The notes under the pieces are model-generated. The model saw nothing but the letters and a program-made list of their open reading frames with translations. It did not search any database and had not been told where the DNA came from. From positions 1,798,001 to 1,862,000 of the forward strand of contig OY970276.1 of NCBI GenBank assembly GCA_963715785.1: a stretch of 64,000 bases of DNA, read 5' to 3'. This document shows positions 35,227 through 44,891 of this stretch, one piece after another (the stretch's first letter is position 1; each line of letters opens with the position of its first letter). The position numbers were made by a program, and so were the translations under genes. Source of the stretch: LD21 sp963715785 (GTDB lineage Bacteria > Bacteroidota > Bacteroidia > Bacteroidales > VadinHA17).

Positions 35227-38200
35227 TCAATTAACTTTAAAATCTATTCCCGGGTGGTCTTCCAGATAGGTTAGAAACTCATTATTCAACCTTACCCTGA
35301 AGGTTCTTGAAAACATTGGAAGAGAAATTTTATCATCAGGATCGAGGAAAAGAAATTTCAGTTCAGTTTCTCCTTTATTCTCACTTATAAGATCTTTCAG
35401 ATTATTGATCATTTCGTTATCGATATTCTCAGGTTCTATTTTTATAGTGACAGATTTTATCAGTTCATCTTTCACGCTCGATAACAGATTGATTGTTTTT
35501 ATTCTGAATTCAATTTCCTCTTCTTTATATCTCCTTTTCTGAACTCTGCCTTTTACCAGGAGATAATACCCGACAATAAAAAACTTGCTGTTTTCAAGAT
35601 AATCTTTGTCAAAAAGCATGAAACGGAAAGAATCTGAGTAGTCTTGCAGAGTGAATGAGCCATATGGTTTCCCGTTTTTGCCTATTCCAGTTCTGATATC
35701 GGTTACCATGCCGGCTACTGCCACATCGCGATCAAGGAACTCCCGAAGGTTTTGCAGATCTGCCAGCACAGCAGTTGTAAAGGTATTTATTTCGAGTTTG
35801 AAGTCATCGAGAGGATGAGATGACAGATAGATTCCGATAACTTCTTTTTCCCGGTTGAGCTTTTCCAGCTTTGGCCAATCGGGGCATGAGGCTGGCTCAG
35901 GTTTTATCATGTCAAACCCTCCGCTGTCGCCGAAAAGAGACTGCTGGCTGGAACTCTTCACTGATTTTGAATTGTTCCCGTATCTGATAATGCTTTCTAT
36001 AAAGCTTGATCCTTTTGTATCAAGAGAAAAATACTGAGCCCTGGATATTTTCGAAAAACAATCAAAAGCGCCGGCAACCGCCATCGCTTCAAGGTTTTTC
36101 TTATTGAGAGAGTTGAGATTCACTCTTTCTACAAGGTCGTAGATATCTTTATAAAGCCCATTTATTTCTCTTTCCTCAATAAGCTGCAGCACTGCACTTT
36201 CTCCAACTCCCTTGATGGCGCCCAGGCCGAATCTTATATTACCATCCTTATTCACAGTGAACTTTAAATTGCTCTCGTTCACGTCGGGTCCCAGAACTTC
36301 CATCCCCATCCTTCGGGTCTCATCCATGAATGTAGTGATCTTTTTAATATCACTGATATTTCGGCTGAGAACTGCGGCCATATATTCTGCCGGGTAATTG
36401 GCTTTAAGATTGCCTGTCTGGTATGCAATTAGTGCATAGCATGTTGAATGGGATTTATTAAAGGCATATTGTGCAAAGGCTTCCCAGTCAGACCATATCT
36501 TATTAACTATCTCAGCATCGTACCCTTTTTTTGAACAACCCTCCTGGAACTTTAACTTCATTTCATCCATTATGGAGCGTTTCTTCTTCCCCATAGCTTT
36601 TCTCAATGAATCGGCTTCGCCCTTGGTGAACCCGGCCAGTTCCTGAGATAATAACATTACCTGTTCCTGGTACACAGTAATCCCATAAGTATCATCGAGA
36701 TACTTTTCCATTTCAGGTAACTGATAATCGATTTTCTCGGTGCCATGCTTCCTTCTGATGAATTTTGGTATGTATTCCATCGGTCCGGGACGGTAGAGAG
36801 CATTCATTGCGATCAGATCTTCGAGCCGGTTGGGTTCGAGATCTTTCAGGTATCTTTTCATGCCGGTAGATTCAAACTGGAATATGCCGGTTGTTTCACC
36901 ATTACTGAATAGTTCAAATGTTTTTTTATCATCAAGAGGTATTGTATCTATGTCGATATCAATTCCTTTTGACTTTCTTATGTTGTCAATTGCATCCTTG
37001 ATTATTGAAAGGGTCTTTAAGCCAAGGAAATCCATTTTGAGCAGGCCTACAGACTCGACATGACTTCCATCATATTGAGTTGCATACAGATCCGTATCTT
37101 TTGCCGTGCAGAGGGGAATATAATTATCGAGAGAGTCTTTCCCAATTATTATACCACATGCATGGACTCCGGTTTGTCTCACGGAGCCCTCGAGGACCTC
37201 AGCATATTTTAAGGTTTGAGCTATGAGCTTATTTGAGGATTCTCTTTCACGGGCCAGTTCCGGGACTTCTGAATAGGCATCCTTTATTGTTATCCCCGGT
37301 CTTTCAGGTATAAGCTTTGCAAGCCTGTCAGCATCCGGCAATGGCAATTTCTGTACCCTGGCAACATCACGGATAGCCATCTTGGCAGCCATTGAACCAA
37401 AAGTGATAATATGGGCAACTTTATCGTGCCCGTATTTATCAACCACATATTTGAGCACAGCTTCCCTTCCGTCTTCGTCGAAATCGATATCAATATCAGG
37501 CATTGAAATACGATCGAGGTTGAGGAATCTTTCAAAAAGAAGTCCGTATTTGATAGGGTCAATGTCGGTGATTTTGAGGCAGAAAGCAACTGCTGATCCG
37601 GCTGCTGATCCTCGTCCGGGACCAACTGATACACCCATTTCCCTTGCGGCCCGCAGGAAATCCTGCACGATCAGAAAATATCCGGGAAACCCCATTTTGG
37701 CAATCATGGCCAGTTCAAAATCGAGCCTTTCGGTCTGCTCCTCAGTCAGTTCCCCCCACCTGTTATCGGCTCCTTTATAAGTAAGGAATCTCAGGTATTC
37801 GTCCTTATCGGTGTAACCTTCCGGCAAATCAAATTCCGGCATAATAGGTTCATGGTCGAGTTTATACTTTTCAACTTTTGCGACAAGTCCGGCAATATTG
37901 TCGATAGCTTCAGGGATATCGCTGAAAATAGCCCGCATCTCCTCTTCGGTCTTAATGTATTCCTGTTTTGAATATCTCAGCCTGTTCGGATCATCGATAT
38001 CCTTTGCGGTGTTTATACATATAAGACGATCGTGTGCTTCGGCATCCTCCGCATTTATGAAATGGGCATCATTTGTCGCTATCACATGCACATTAAACTT
38101 TGCAGAAAGCTTTTTGAAGGCTTCTATAACTTTCTGCTGAAGTGGAAATGCAGATCTGTCTGCCTCAGGATCATAAGTTTCATGCCTTTGGATCTCGAGG

Positions 38201-38712
38201 TAAAAATCGTCTCCAAAAATGTCGAGATAACTCCTGAGGGCTGCCTCGGCACCTGTCATTGTACCGTTAAGTATTTCGTCCTGGATTTCCCCGGCCAGGC
38301 AGGCAGAAGAAGCAATTAGACCTTCTTTATATTGCGCAAGCAGTGCCTTGTCAACACGGGGCTTATAATAAAAACCCTTTATCCAGGCTGTTGAAACAAG
38401 CTTTATAAGGTTCTTGTAGCCTTTGAGGTTTTTTGCAAGGAGAATCAGGTGATCCCCTGATCGATCTTCTTTTCCGCTGACATTTTCAATTGATCTTTTA
38501 GCAACGTAGATCTCACATCCTATAATCGGTTTTATTCCTTTTTTTGAGGCTGCATTGTGGAACTCCTTAACACCAAACATATTCCCATGGTCGGTGATGG
38601 CAATTGCTTCCATTCCAAGAGTTTTAACCTTGTCAATCAGCAATGGGATATTCGAAGCTCCATCAAGTATAGAATATTGAGTATGAACGTGTAAATGTGC
38701 GAAACCTGGCAT
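35227..38712 (-). CDS. dnaE: DNA polymerase III subunit alpha
   Basis: A 1161-residue replicative polymerase, cytoplasmic. The N-terminal PHP domain begins FAHLHVHTQYSILDGA and has AITDHGNMFGVKEF; the palm has the catalytic PDIDIDFDEDGRE (about 400) with VGPGRGSAAGSAVAF before it; the finger and little-finger segments include GIFQFESTGM, YRPGPMEYIPKFIRRKHG and YGITVYQEQVMLLSQELAGFTKGEAD; then the helix-hairpin-helix region and the OB-fold VAVAGMVTDIRTGIGKNGKPYG (about 1000). Length is within the DnaE1 range. The gene begins 147 bases away from the divergent rpsP gene; trxA follows it. Confidence 0.97.
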   Translation of the reverse strand: MPGFAHLHVHTQYSILDGASNIPLLIDKVKTLGMEAIAITDHGNMFGVKEFHNAASKKGIKPIIGCEIYVAKRSIENVSGKEDRSGDHLILLAKNLKGYKNLIKLVSTAWIKGFYYKPRVDKALLAQYKEGLIASSACLAGEIQDEILNGTMTGAEAALRSYLDIFGDDFYLEIQRHETYDPEADRSAFPLQQKVIEAFKKLSAKFNVHVIATNDAHFINAEDAEAHDRLICINTAKDIDDPNRLRYSKQEYIKTEEEMRAIFSDIPEAIDNIAGLVAKVEKYKLDHEPIMPEFDLPEGYTDKDEYLRFLTYKGADNRWGELTEEQTERLDFELAMIAKMGFPGYFLIVQDFLRAAREMGVSVGPGRGSAAGSAVAFCLKITDIDPIKYGLLFERFLNLDRISMPDIDIDFDEDGREAVLKYVVDKYGHDKVAHIITFGSMAAKMAIRDVARVQKLPLPDADRLAKLIPERPGITIKDAYSEVPELARERESSNKLIAQTLKYAEVLEGSVRQTGVHACGIIIGKDSLDNYIPLCTAKDTDLYATQYDGSHVESVGLLKMDFLGLKTLSIIKDAIDNIRKSKGIDIDIDTIPLDDKKTFELFSNGETTGIFQFESTGMKRYLKDLEPNRLEDLIAMNALYRPGPMEYIPKFIRRKHGTEKIDYQLPEMEKYLDDTYGITVYQEQVMLLSQELAGFTKGEADSLRKAMGKKKRSIMDEMKLKFQEGCSKKGYDAEIVNKIWSDWEAFAQYAFNKSHSTCYALIAYQTGNLKANYPAEYMAAVLSRNISDIKKITTFMDETRRMGMEVLGPDVNESNLKFTVNKDGNIRFGLGAIKGVGESAVLQLIEEREINGLYKDIYDLVERVNLNSLNKKNLEAMAVAGAFDCFSKISRAQYFSLDTKGSSFIESIIRYGNNSKSVKSSSQQSLFGDSGGFDMIKPEPASCPDWPKLEKLNREKEVIGIYLSSHPLDDFKLEINTFTTAVLADLQNLREFLDRDVAVAGMVTDIRTGIGKNGKPYGSFTLQDYSDSFRFMLFDKDYLENSKFFIVGYYLLVKGRVQKRRYKEEEIEFRIKTINLLSSVKDELIKSVTIKIEPENIDNEMINNLKDLISENKGETELKFLFLDPDDKISLPMFSRTFRVRLNNEFLTYLEDHPGIDFKVN

Positions 38713-38781
38713 AAGCAGAACTTAAATAATATACAGTATGAATTAACAAAAATAGGTAAAATTGGTTTAGGAGAAGGGTGG

Positions 38782-38813
38782 TTTGGATTACATTAATAAA
38801 TATTATATATTTG
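38782..38813 (+). promoter_or_regulatory. rpsP promoter, Bacteroidetes type
   Basis: A TTTG element at 38782-38785 and TATATTTG at 38806-38813 separated by 20 bases match the -33/-7 consensus of the Bacteroidetes housekeeping sigma factor. The rpsP start lies 46 bases downstream. Confidence 0.7.
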
Positions 38814-38859
38814 CAGCCACAATTTTTAAAACAGGTTAAATAATAAAGCGTAAGAATTA

Positions 38860-39456
38860 ATGGCAGTTAAAATCAGATTAGCTAGAAAAGGCCGCAAGAA
38901 GCTGGCCTTCTACCACATTGTGGTTGCAGATAGCAGATCGCCACGGGATGGCAGATATATTGAAAAGATAGGATCTTATAATCCTATTACTAACCCGGCA
39001 ACTATCGAACTCGATTTCGATAAGGCCCTGGGTTGGCTGCAAAATGGCGCATTACCTACAGATACCTGTAGAGCTATCCTGTCTTATAAAGGTGTACTAA
39101 TGAAAAAACATCTTCTTGAAGGTGTTAGAAAAGGTGCTTTCGATGAAACCGAAGCATTAAAGAGATTCGACGAGTGGATTAAACAGAATGAAGCAAAAAT
39201 TGAAGCTAAAAAATCCAACCTCGAGAAATCACAGGATGACGAATTAGGAAAGAAGCTCCTGGTTGAAAAACGGGTAAACGAGGCAAGAGCAGCAAAACTT
39301 GCCAAAAAGAGCGCTGATCTGGCTGCAAAAGCTGCCGCCGCAGACAAAGCTGAAGCCGTTACTGAGGAAACAGTGCCTGCTGATGAAGCTGCCGAGCTTC
39401 CTTCTCCTGAAGAAACCACCTCGGAACCGGCTGCAGAAGACAAGCCTCAGGAGTAG
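38860..39456 (+). CDS. rpsP: 30S ribosomal protein S16 with C-terminal extension
   Basis: A 198-residue protein of the small ribosomal subunit. The S16 domain occupies about residues 1-85 (VKIRLARKGRKKLAFYHIVVADSRSPRDGRYIEKIGSYNP at the start). The tail of roughly 110 residues is a charged helix rich in Lys, Glu and Ala, finishing with acidic and Ala/Pro-rich sequence; extended S16 tails occur widely in Bacteroidetes, where their role is unknown. rimM follows after 27 bases. It is the first gene of an rpsP-rimM unit and has a clear promoter. Confidence 0.96.
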   Translation: MAVKIRLARKGRKKLAFYHIVVADSRSPRDGRYIEKIGSYNPITNPATIELDFDKALGWLQNGALPTDTCRAILSYKGVLMKKHLLEGVRKGAFDETEALKRFDEWIKQNEAKIEAKKSNLEKSQDDELGKKLLVEKRVNEARAAKLAKKSADLAAKAAAADKAEAVTEETVPADEAAELPSPEETTSEPAAEDKPQE

Positions 39457-39483
39457 TTCAGAGTCATAAGGATCAGAGATCCA

Positions 39484-40002
39484 ATGGCTTACAATTACAG
39501 CATATTACTGGGCAGAATCACTAAAGTAAGCGGCTATGAGGGAGCCGTTATAGTTAAGCTGGAAAACATCTTCACTGAAAATATACCTCAGATGGAATCG
39601 GTCTTTCTCGAAATTGAAGGGAGACCGGTTCCTTTTTTTATATCTGACCTTGAATATTCAGGCGCTGATATACTGAAACTTTGGTTTGACGGATACGATT
39701 CCGATAAGAAAACAACTGAATTTGTTGGGTGCAGGATCTTTCTTACCTCCGATAAATTTGATGAAAAGCTGAAGAAAAATAATCAGGATATTGTAGGATA
39801 TAAAGTAGTCATTCAAGAAAATGAAGAGCTGGGAACAATTTCTGAGGTGATAGAAAACAATGGACAGTGGCTTATTAATGTAATCTCACAGAATAAAAAA
39901 TCCATACTGATACCTTTCCATGAACATTTTATAATAAGTGTCGATAAGAAGAAAAAAGTCATTGTAATGGATATACCCGAAGGACTCACTGATATAAACT
40001 GA
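39484..40002 (+). CDS. rimM: 16S rRNA processing protein RimM
   Basis: A 172-residue cytoplasmic factor needed for maturation of the 30S head, binding S19. The N-terminal beta-barrel (about 1-90) starts ILLGRITKVSGYEGAVIVKLE, and the PRC-barrel half (about 95-168) has VGYKVVIQENEELGTISEVIENNGQWLINV and ILIPFHEHFIISVDKKKKVIVMDIPEGL. Directly after rpsP, as in many bacteria; trmD and rplS, which often follow, are not present here. Confidence 0.93.
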   Translation: MAYNYSILLGRITKVSGYEGAVIVKLENIFTENIPQMESVFLEIEGRPVPFFISDLEYSGADILKLWFDGYDSDKKTTEFVGCRIFLTSDKFDEKLKKNNQDIVGYKVVIQENEELGTISEVIENNGQWLINVISQNKKSILIPFHEHFIISVDKKKKVIVMDIPEGLTDIN

Positions 40003-40087
40003 AATATTTATTGCGGTTTTTGCAGCTATAACAAAAAAGGCAGGTCTTTTGAGAGTAAAAAGTTTTTATTCATTAATCCATAACATT

Positions 40088-40792
40088 ATGAAAAGGGGAA
40101 TTATTTTATCAGGTGTGATTTTAGCTATGGCTGTCTTGTCGGGTTTTGCCAAAGGCCAGTCAGGAGTAAAAGAGACCAGGGATGTCAAAGATTTTACAAA
40201 AGTAAGCTTTGGCGTTGCCGGCAATCTGTACATCAATATTGGTCCTGAATTTAAAGTTGTTCTCGAAGGAGAAAAAAAAGATCTTGAAGATATCATTACA
40301 GAAGTATCGGGTGACAGACTGGTAATAAAGAAGGAAAACTGGAGATTCAATATGAATGAAAAGATCACGGCTTATGTGACAATGCCAGAGATAAAAGCCC
40401 TGGGTGTTTCTGGTTCAGGAAAGGCCGAAATAAAAGATGCCGTAAAAGGTGATGAGCTCGATCTGAATGTAAGCGGAAGCGGGAAAATATATACAAATGA
40501 AGTTAGTGTTTCGGATCTTGGATGCAGTATTTCAGGTTCTGGCAATATTGTCGCGGGCGGGAACGGAACAGCGGATAAAGCTAATATATCTATCAGCGGA
40601 TCAGGAAATTACGATGGAGGATCCTTTAAAATAGGATCGGCTGAGATACATATCTCAGGCAGCGGAAACTGTAACTGTAACGTTACTGAGTCGCTCAGGG
40701 CCAGTGTTTCGGGAAGCGGTGACATAACTTATGACGGAAATCCCAGAGTCGACGCACATGTGTCGGGTTCAGGAAAAGTGAGATCGAAATAA
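40088..40792 (+). CDS. Exported GIN domain (DUF2807) protein
   Basis: A 234-residue exported protein: signal peptide (about 1-25, MKRGIILSGVILAMAVLSGFAKGQ) followed by a putative auto-transporter adhesin-like head-GIN (DUF2807) domain, a right-handed beta-helix with repeats ending in SGSGK/N. The pattern S-G-S-G appears at about seven places (for example VSGSGKAEIKD, VSGSGKIYTNEV, ISGSGNIVAGG, VSGSGDITYDG, VSGSGKVRSK). The start at ATG 40088 is preferred over a TTG at 40049 because it opens the signal peptide. Function not known; the family is common in Bacteroidetes. One base separates its stop from the convergent tsaC-type gene. Confidence 0.85.
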   Translation: MKRGIILSGVILAMAVLSGFAKGQSGVKETRDVKDFTKVSFGVAGNLYINIGPEFKVVLEGEKKDLEDIITEVSGDRLVIKKENWRFNMNEKITAYVTMPEIKALGVSGSGKAEIKDAVKGDELDLNVSGSGKIYTNEVSVSDLGCSISGSGNIVAGGNGTADKANISISGSGNYDGGSFKIGSAEIHISGSGNCNCNVTESLRASVSGSGDITYDGNPRVDAHVSGSGKVRSK

Positions 40793-40793
40793 T

Positions 40794-41363
40794 CTATCCT
40801 CTTAAGATCTTAATTGAACCGTCGCGATTGACCTTGATGACCGGGGAGGGACTATGTTTACCCTGGTCATCGCGCCGGTATTTGACAACATAATCCACCT
40901 TTTCAATCAACTCTTCTTCTATATCTCCGAAGAAAGCTGGTGCAGGTTTTCCGCTGAAATTAGCAGATGTAGAAATGATTGGTTTCCTGAAGCGGCTGAT
41001 AAGCTCACCGCAGAATTCATCATGGCAGATCCTTATTGCCACCGAGCCGTCAGAGGCACATACACCCTGAGCAAGATATTTTCCCTTTGGATAAATAATT
41101 GTCAGGGGAGTCTCAGAAACGGTGGCTAGTTCAATTGTTATATCAGGACAATCCTCCACATATCTTTCAAGCATTGATATGCCATCAACAAGAATGATCA
41201 GGCTTTTATTCTCATCCCTTGATTTAATATTAAAGATTTTTTTTATTGCGGCTTCATTTGTAGCGTCACAGCCAAGTCCCCATATTGTATCAGTAGGGTA
41301 AAGAATCACGCCCCCATTTCTGAGGGCCTTTAACGACTCTTTAATATCTTCCCCGAAAATCAT
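40794..41363 (-). CDS. Threonylcarbamoyl-AMP synthase (Sua5/YrdC family)
   Basis: A 189-residue YrdC-domain enzyme that makes threonylcarbamoyl-adenylate from threonine, bicarbonate and ATP, for the t6A37 modification of tRNA. Typical pieces are GGVILYPTDTIWGLGCDATNEAAIKKIFNIKSRDENKSLIILV (about 16-58) and ISTSANFSGKPAP (about 130-142). It is the short YrdC/TsaC type, without the C-terminal Sua5 domain. The glycosyltransferase gene is 10 bases upstream on the same strand, so they may be cotranscribed. Confidence 0.9.
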   Translation of the reverse strand: MIFGEDIKESLKALRNGGVILYPTDTIWGLGCDATNEAAIKKIFNIKSRDENKSLIILVDGISMLERYVEDCPDITIELATVSETPLTIIYPKGKYLAQGVCASDGSVAIRICHDEFCGELISRFRKPIISTSANFSGKPAPAFFGDIEEELIEKVDYVVKYRRDDQGKHSPSPVIKVNRDGSIKILRG

Positions 41364-41373
41364 TCAAACGAAT

Positions 41374-42138
41374 TTATTTAGCTGCATTGTCATTATTCAG
41401 GACCCTCAGTCTCCTGTATTTGTTGAAAACGGATTTGGCATACATTGAGCAGATAAGATATCCGTTATGACCATCGAGAAAGCCTTTGTGTATAATATAG
41501 GATCTGAAAAATCCCCATAGGTAATGAATATAGGGAGTAAGAATATTGGCTTTCCTTCCTGCTTTGTGATACTCTTCAGCGCCAAGAAGGGAATACTTAT
41601 ACATTTTATCCCTATGGTCCTGTTGGTTCAAAAACGGCCAATGCAATAAATCACCCTGGAGCCTGCCGATTCTGGCTCCGTTAGACATCAGAAATTTTTC
41701 ATGGAGATTGAGTTTTCCCCAGGTTCCATGATCAGCATAGAATAGTCTCAGCTGCTTATCGGGATACCATTCTGAATGATTTATCCATGTTCCGCAATAA
41801 TTACCACGCCTGTTAAAGAAGTATCCGTCATATTCCCAATTTTCCCTGATAGCTAAGATAGATTCTCTTAACTGGTCACTTAAAGCTTCGTCAGCATCGA
41901 GTGATAAAATGTGTTTATAGGTGGCGAATTGCAGAGCATAATTTTTCTGATCACGGAAACCTTCAAATTTATGACTGATAAACCTTACATTATATTTTTT
42001 GCATATTTCCTCAGTTCCGTCTGTAGAGTTTGAGTCTACCACAATTATCTCATCAGCTATTCCTTCCAATGATGCAAGACACTTGCCAATGAACAACTCT
42101 TCATTAAATGTTATTATTACAGCTGATATTTTAGGCAT
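41374..42138 (-). CDS. Family 2 glycosyltransferase (WaaE/KdtX-like)
   Basis: A 254-residue cytoplasmic-face GT-A enzyme. The N-terminal part reads KISAVIITFNEELFIGKCLASL, then VVDSNSTDGTEEIC and LSLDADEALS with the DxD-like metal-binding motif (about 85-90); the C-terminal part has NHSEWYPDKQLRLFYADHGTWGKLNLHEKF, a pattern of the lipopolysaccharide-core beta-1,4-glucosyltransferase group (WaaE/KdtX). It probably adds a sugar to lipid A core or to another cell-surface glycan. Located just upstream of the threonylcarbamoyl-AMP synthase gene; its acceptor is unknown. Confidence 0.85.
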   Translation of the reverse strand: MPKISAVIITFNEELFIGKCLASLEGIADEIIVVDSNSTDGTEEICKKYNVRFISHKFEGFRDQKNYALQFATYKHILSLDADEALSDQLRESILAIRENWEYDGYFFNRRGNYCGTWINHSEWYPDKQLRLFYADHGTWGKLNLHEKFLMSNGARIGRLQGDLLHWPFLNQQDHRDKMYKYSLLGAEEYHKAGRKANILTPYIHYLWGFFRSYIIHKGFLDGHNGYLICSMYAKSVFNKYRRLRVLNNDNAAK

Positions 42139-42327
42139 ACATTGGCATTGATTAGGACTGCATTCAAAATTAACACAAAATCAACAATTATCAATCTTTA
42201 ATTCCGGGTATTTTAGCTATAGATCAACCGGCTACGACTAAACGTATGTTTTTCATGTTTATTTCCGACAAATATCATGCCGGCATATTATACAATGTCT
42301 CTGCCTTAACAGAAATGCAACTCTGGA

Positions 42328-43560
42328 TCACCATTTGATATCTCCAAGTCGTTCCATACCTTCTATAACATTCTCATGTGTGGCGAAGGCTGAAAACCTG
42401 AAGTATCCTTCCCCTGAGGGACCAAAACCTGAACCCGGAGTACCAACTACATTGGCTTCGCGCAGCAGTTTGTCAAATAAATCCCACGATTTAATCTGCC
42501 GGCTTGAATTTACCCAGACATATGGTGCATTAATCCCGCCAAAGACCTGAAAACCTAATCTTGCAAGGCTTTCGCGTAGGATTTTTGCATTATTCATATA
42601 GTAATTGATAGTGGCTCTGACTTCTTCTTTTCCTTCTGAAGTGAAAATAGCAGCAGCCGCTTTCTGCACCGGATATGACACTCCATTAAATTTTGTGGCA
42701 TGTCTTCTGAACCAAAGTGGATACAGCGGTTTTTCCAGTCCATCGGAAGTAAAGGCTGCAAGATCTTTTGGGACAACAGTATAGGCGCAGCGTGTGCCTG
42801 TGAAACCAGCTGTTTTTGAGAAACTCCTGAATTCGATAGCAACTTTCCTTGCTCCTTCAATTTCGTAGATGGAATGTGGAATTTCAGGGTCAGAGATGTA
42901 AGCTTCATATGCAGAATCATATAATATTACGGTTCTGTTCTTAATAGCATAATCAACCCATTTTTTCAATTCCGCCCTGCTGGCAGTAGTCCCGGTCGGA
43001 TTATTTGGATAACACAGGAAGACTATATCGATTTTCTTTTCAGGAATTTTTGGGATAAATCCATTTTCTGCATTGCAGGGCAGATATACAAGTTTGTCGT
43101 AATATCCGTTTTCCAGATATTTACCTGTACGTCCGGCCATAACACTGGTGTCTACATATACCGGATATACAGGGTCCTGCATAGCTATGACATTATCGGG
43201 ACCAAAGATCTCCAGAATGTTTCCTGTATCACATTTCGCGCCATCTGAAATGAAAATCTCATCAGCTTTTATATCAGCTCCACGATCGTTATAATCATTT
43301 TTTGCAATAGCCTGGCGCAGAAAATCATATCCCTGGTCAGGGCCATATCCTTTAAATGTTTCAGCTTTGGACATATCTTCAACTCCTTCATGAAAAGCAC
43401 GGATAACTGAAGGTGTCAGCGGCTGCGTAACATCACCTATACCCATTTTGATGATTTTTGCCTGCGGATTTTCTTTCTGAAATTCCCGTACCCGTCTTCC
43501 GATTTCGGGGAAAAGGTAGCCAGCCTGAAGTTTAAGATAATTCTCGTTAATCTGCGCCAT
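42328..43560 (-). CDS. dapL: LL-diaminopimelate aminotransferase
   Basis: A 410-residue PLP-dependent class I/II aminotransferase that converts tetrahydrodipicolinate directly to LL-diaminopimelate, bypassing the succinyl or acetyl intermediates. It has YLKLQAGYLFPEIGRRV at the N-terminus, IKMGIGDVTQPLTPSVI, GYGPDQGYDFLRQAIAKNDY, CYPNNPTGTTAS and the PLP-binding lysine in RSFSKTAGFTGTRCAY, all characteristic of DapL. The start at base 43560 (MAQINENY) is chosen over 43641 because the 27 extra residues are not homologous and a promoter box lies between them. Head-to-head with lysA, 51 bases apart. Confidence 0.94.
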   Translation of the reverse strand: MAQINENYLKLQAGYLFPEIGRRVREFQKENPQAKIIKMGIGDVTQPLTPSVIRAFHEGVEDMSKAETFKGYGPDQGYDFLRQAIAKNDYNDRGADIKADEIFISDGAKCDTGNILEIFGPDNVIAMQDPVYPVYVDTSVMAGRTGKYLENGYYDKLVYLPCNAENGFIPKIPEKKIDIVFLCYPNNPTGTTASRAELKKWVDYAIKNRTVILYDSAYEAYISDPEIPHSIYEIEGARKVAIEFRSFSKTAGFTGTRCAYTVVPKDLAAFTSDGLEKPLYPLWFRRHATKFNGVSYPVQKAAAAIFTSEGKEEVRATINYYMNNAKILRESLARLGFQVFGGINAPYVWVNSSRQIKSWDLFDKLLREANVVGTPGSGFGPSGEGYFRFSAFATHENVIEGMERLGDIKW

Positions 43561-43577
43561 TTTATATATTTTAGCCG

Positions 43578-43609
43578 CAAATATATTAAAGTTACTTTTC
43601 ATCCTAAAA
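43578..43609 (-). promoter_or_regulatory. Probable dapL promoter
   Basis: Read on the minus strand, TATATTTG (43578-43585) follows a TTTT element (43606-43609, one base off TTTG) at 20 bases spacing. It would start transcription within about 15 bases of the dapL ATG at 43560. Confidence 0.5.
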
Positions 43610-43611
43610 CA

Positions 43612-44868
43612 ATGAATTATATTTATTCCAGGGTAAGCCACGAAACGAAGTTTTTTGGGAACACCGATCCTTACAAACTCACTGAAAAATATGATACACC
43701 ACTCTATGTGTATAATGAGAATATTCTGCGCAACCGTTGTCGTGACCTTAAAAGTCTTATTTCCTATTCAAAATTTACAGTCAATTATTCGCCGAAGGCA
43801 AATAGTAGCCTTGAACTACTGAAGATTGTAAGGGATGAAGGATTACGCGTGGATGCAATGTCTCCCGGCGAAATATTTATTAATATGAAGGCAGGGTACA
43901 AGCCTGAAGAAATATTTTATATTGGCAATAATGTGAATGAGGAAGAACTTAATTATGCCATTAATGCCGGGGTAAAGATTTCTGTGGATTCTTTATCTCA
44001 GCTGGAGCTGTTCGGAAGGCTAAATCCCGGTGGTGAGGTGGCTTTCAGGCTGAACCCCGGAGTAGGAGCAGGACACCATGAAAAAGTTACAACCGCGGGC
44101 CGAAACACAAAGTTTGGAATTGAAATGGGCAGAGTTCCACAGTTAAAGAAGATCATCAAAGAATATAATCTCAGGCTTATTGGCATTAACCAGCATATCG
44201 GTTCGCTTTTTATGGATGGAAAAGCTTACCTGGAGAGCACCGCTAATATACTCTCAATAGCCCTTCAGTTTGATGACCTTGATTTCGTCGACCTTGGAGG
44301 CGGATTCGGAATTCCTTATAATAAGCAGGCCGATCAACCGCGGCTGGATCTGAAAGAGCTTGGCGGGCGACTGTCGGATGTTATTAATTCATGGGTAAAG
44401 GAGTACGGGAAAAATATTGAATTTAAGATTGAACCGGGAAGATATATAGTTGCGGAATCGGGTATACTGCTGGGGAGAGTAAATGCAATTAAAACGAATT
44501 ACAACATAAAATACATAGGTACCGATCTCGGATTTAATGTACTCATACGTCCTGTTATGTATGATTCACATCATGATATTGAGATATACCGGGGCAATGG
44601 AACACCCTCCTTAAAAGAGGAGACTGTGAACATTGTGGGCAACATTTGTGAGACAGGGGATATAATTGCAAAGCAGAGAAAACTCCCGGAAATATTTGAG
44701 AATGATATAATAGGGGTGCTTGACAGCGGAGCTTACGGATATTCAATGAGTTCAAATTACAATAACAGGCTTAAGCCTGCGGAAGTTCTTATTCAGGCTG
44801 ATGGTGTTCCCAGACTTATCAGAAGAAGAGATACCCTGGAGGATCTCGTCAGAAATTTCATGGCTTAA
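43612..44868 (+). CDS. lysA: Diaminopimelate decarboxylase
   Basis: A 418-residue PLP enzyme of the alanine-racemase fold that converts meso-diaminopimelate to lysine. The PLP lysine is in VNYSPKANSSLELL (about 59-72); the family motifs GINQHIGSLFMDG (about 195-207), DLGGGFGIPYN (about 225-235) and EPGRYIVAESGILLGRV (about 282-298) follow, and GNICETGDIIAKQRKLP holds the other-subunit cysteine. dapF begins 23 bases after its stop, so the two are cotranscribed, divergent from dapL. Confidence 0.93.
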   Translation: MNYIYSRVSHETKFFGNTDPYKLTEKYDTPLYVYNENILRNRCRDLKSLISYSKFTVNYSPKANSSLELLKIVRDEGLRVDAMSPGEIFINMKAGYKPEEIFYIGNNVNEEELNYAINAGVKISVDSLSQLELFGRLNPGGEVAFRLNPGVGAGHHEKVTTAGRNTKFGIEMGRVPQLKKIIKEYNLRLIGINQHIGSLFMDGKAYLESTANILSIALQFDDLDFVDLGGGFGIPYNKQADQPRLDLKELGGRLSDVINSWVKEYGKNIEFKIEPGRYIVAESGILLGRVNAIKTNYNIKYIGTDLGFNVLIRPVMYDSHHDIEIYRGNGTPSLKEETVNIVGNICETGDIIAKQRKLPEIFENDIIGVLDSGAYGYSMSSNYNNRLKPAEVLIQADGVPRLIRRRDTLEDLVRNFMA

Positions 44869-44891
44869 GATTACAATAATACTATTAAACG

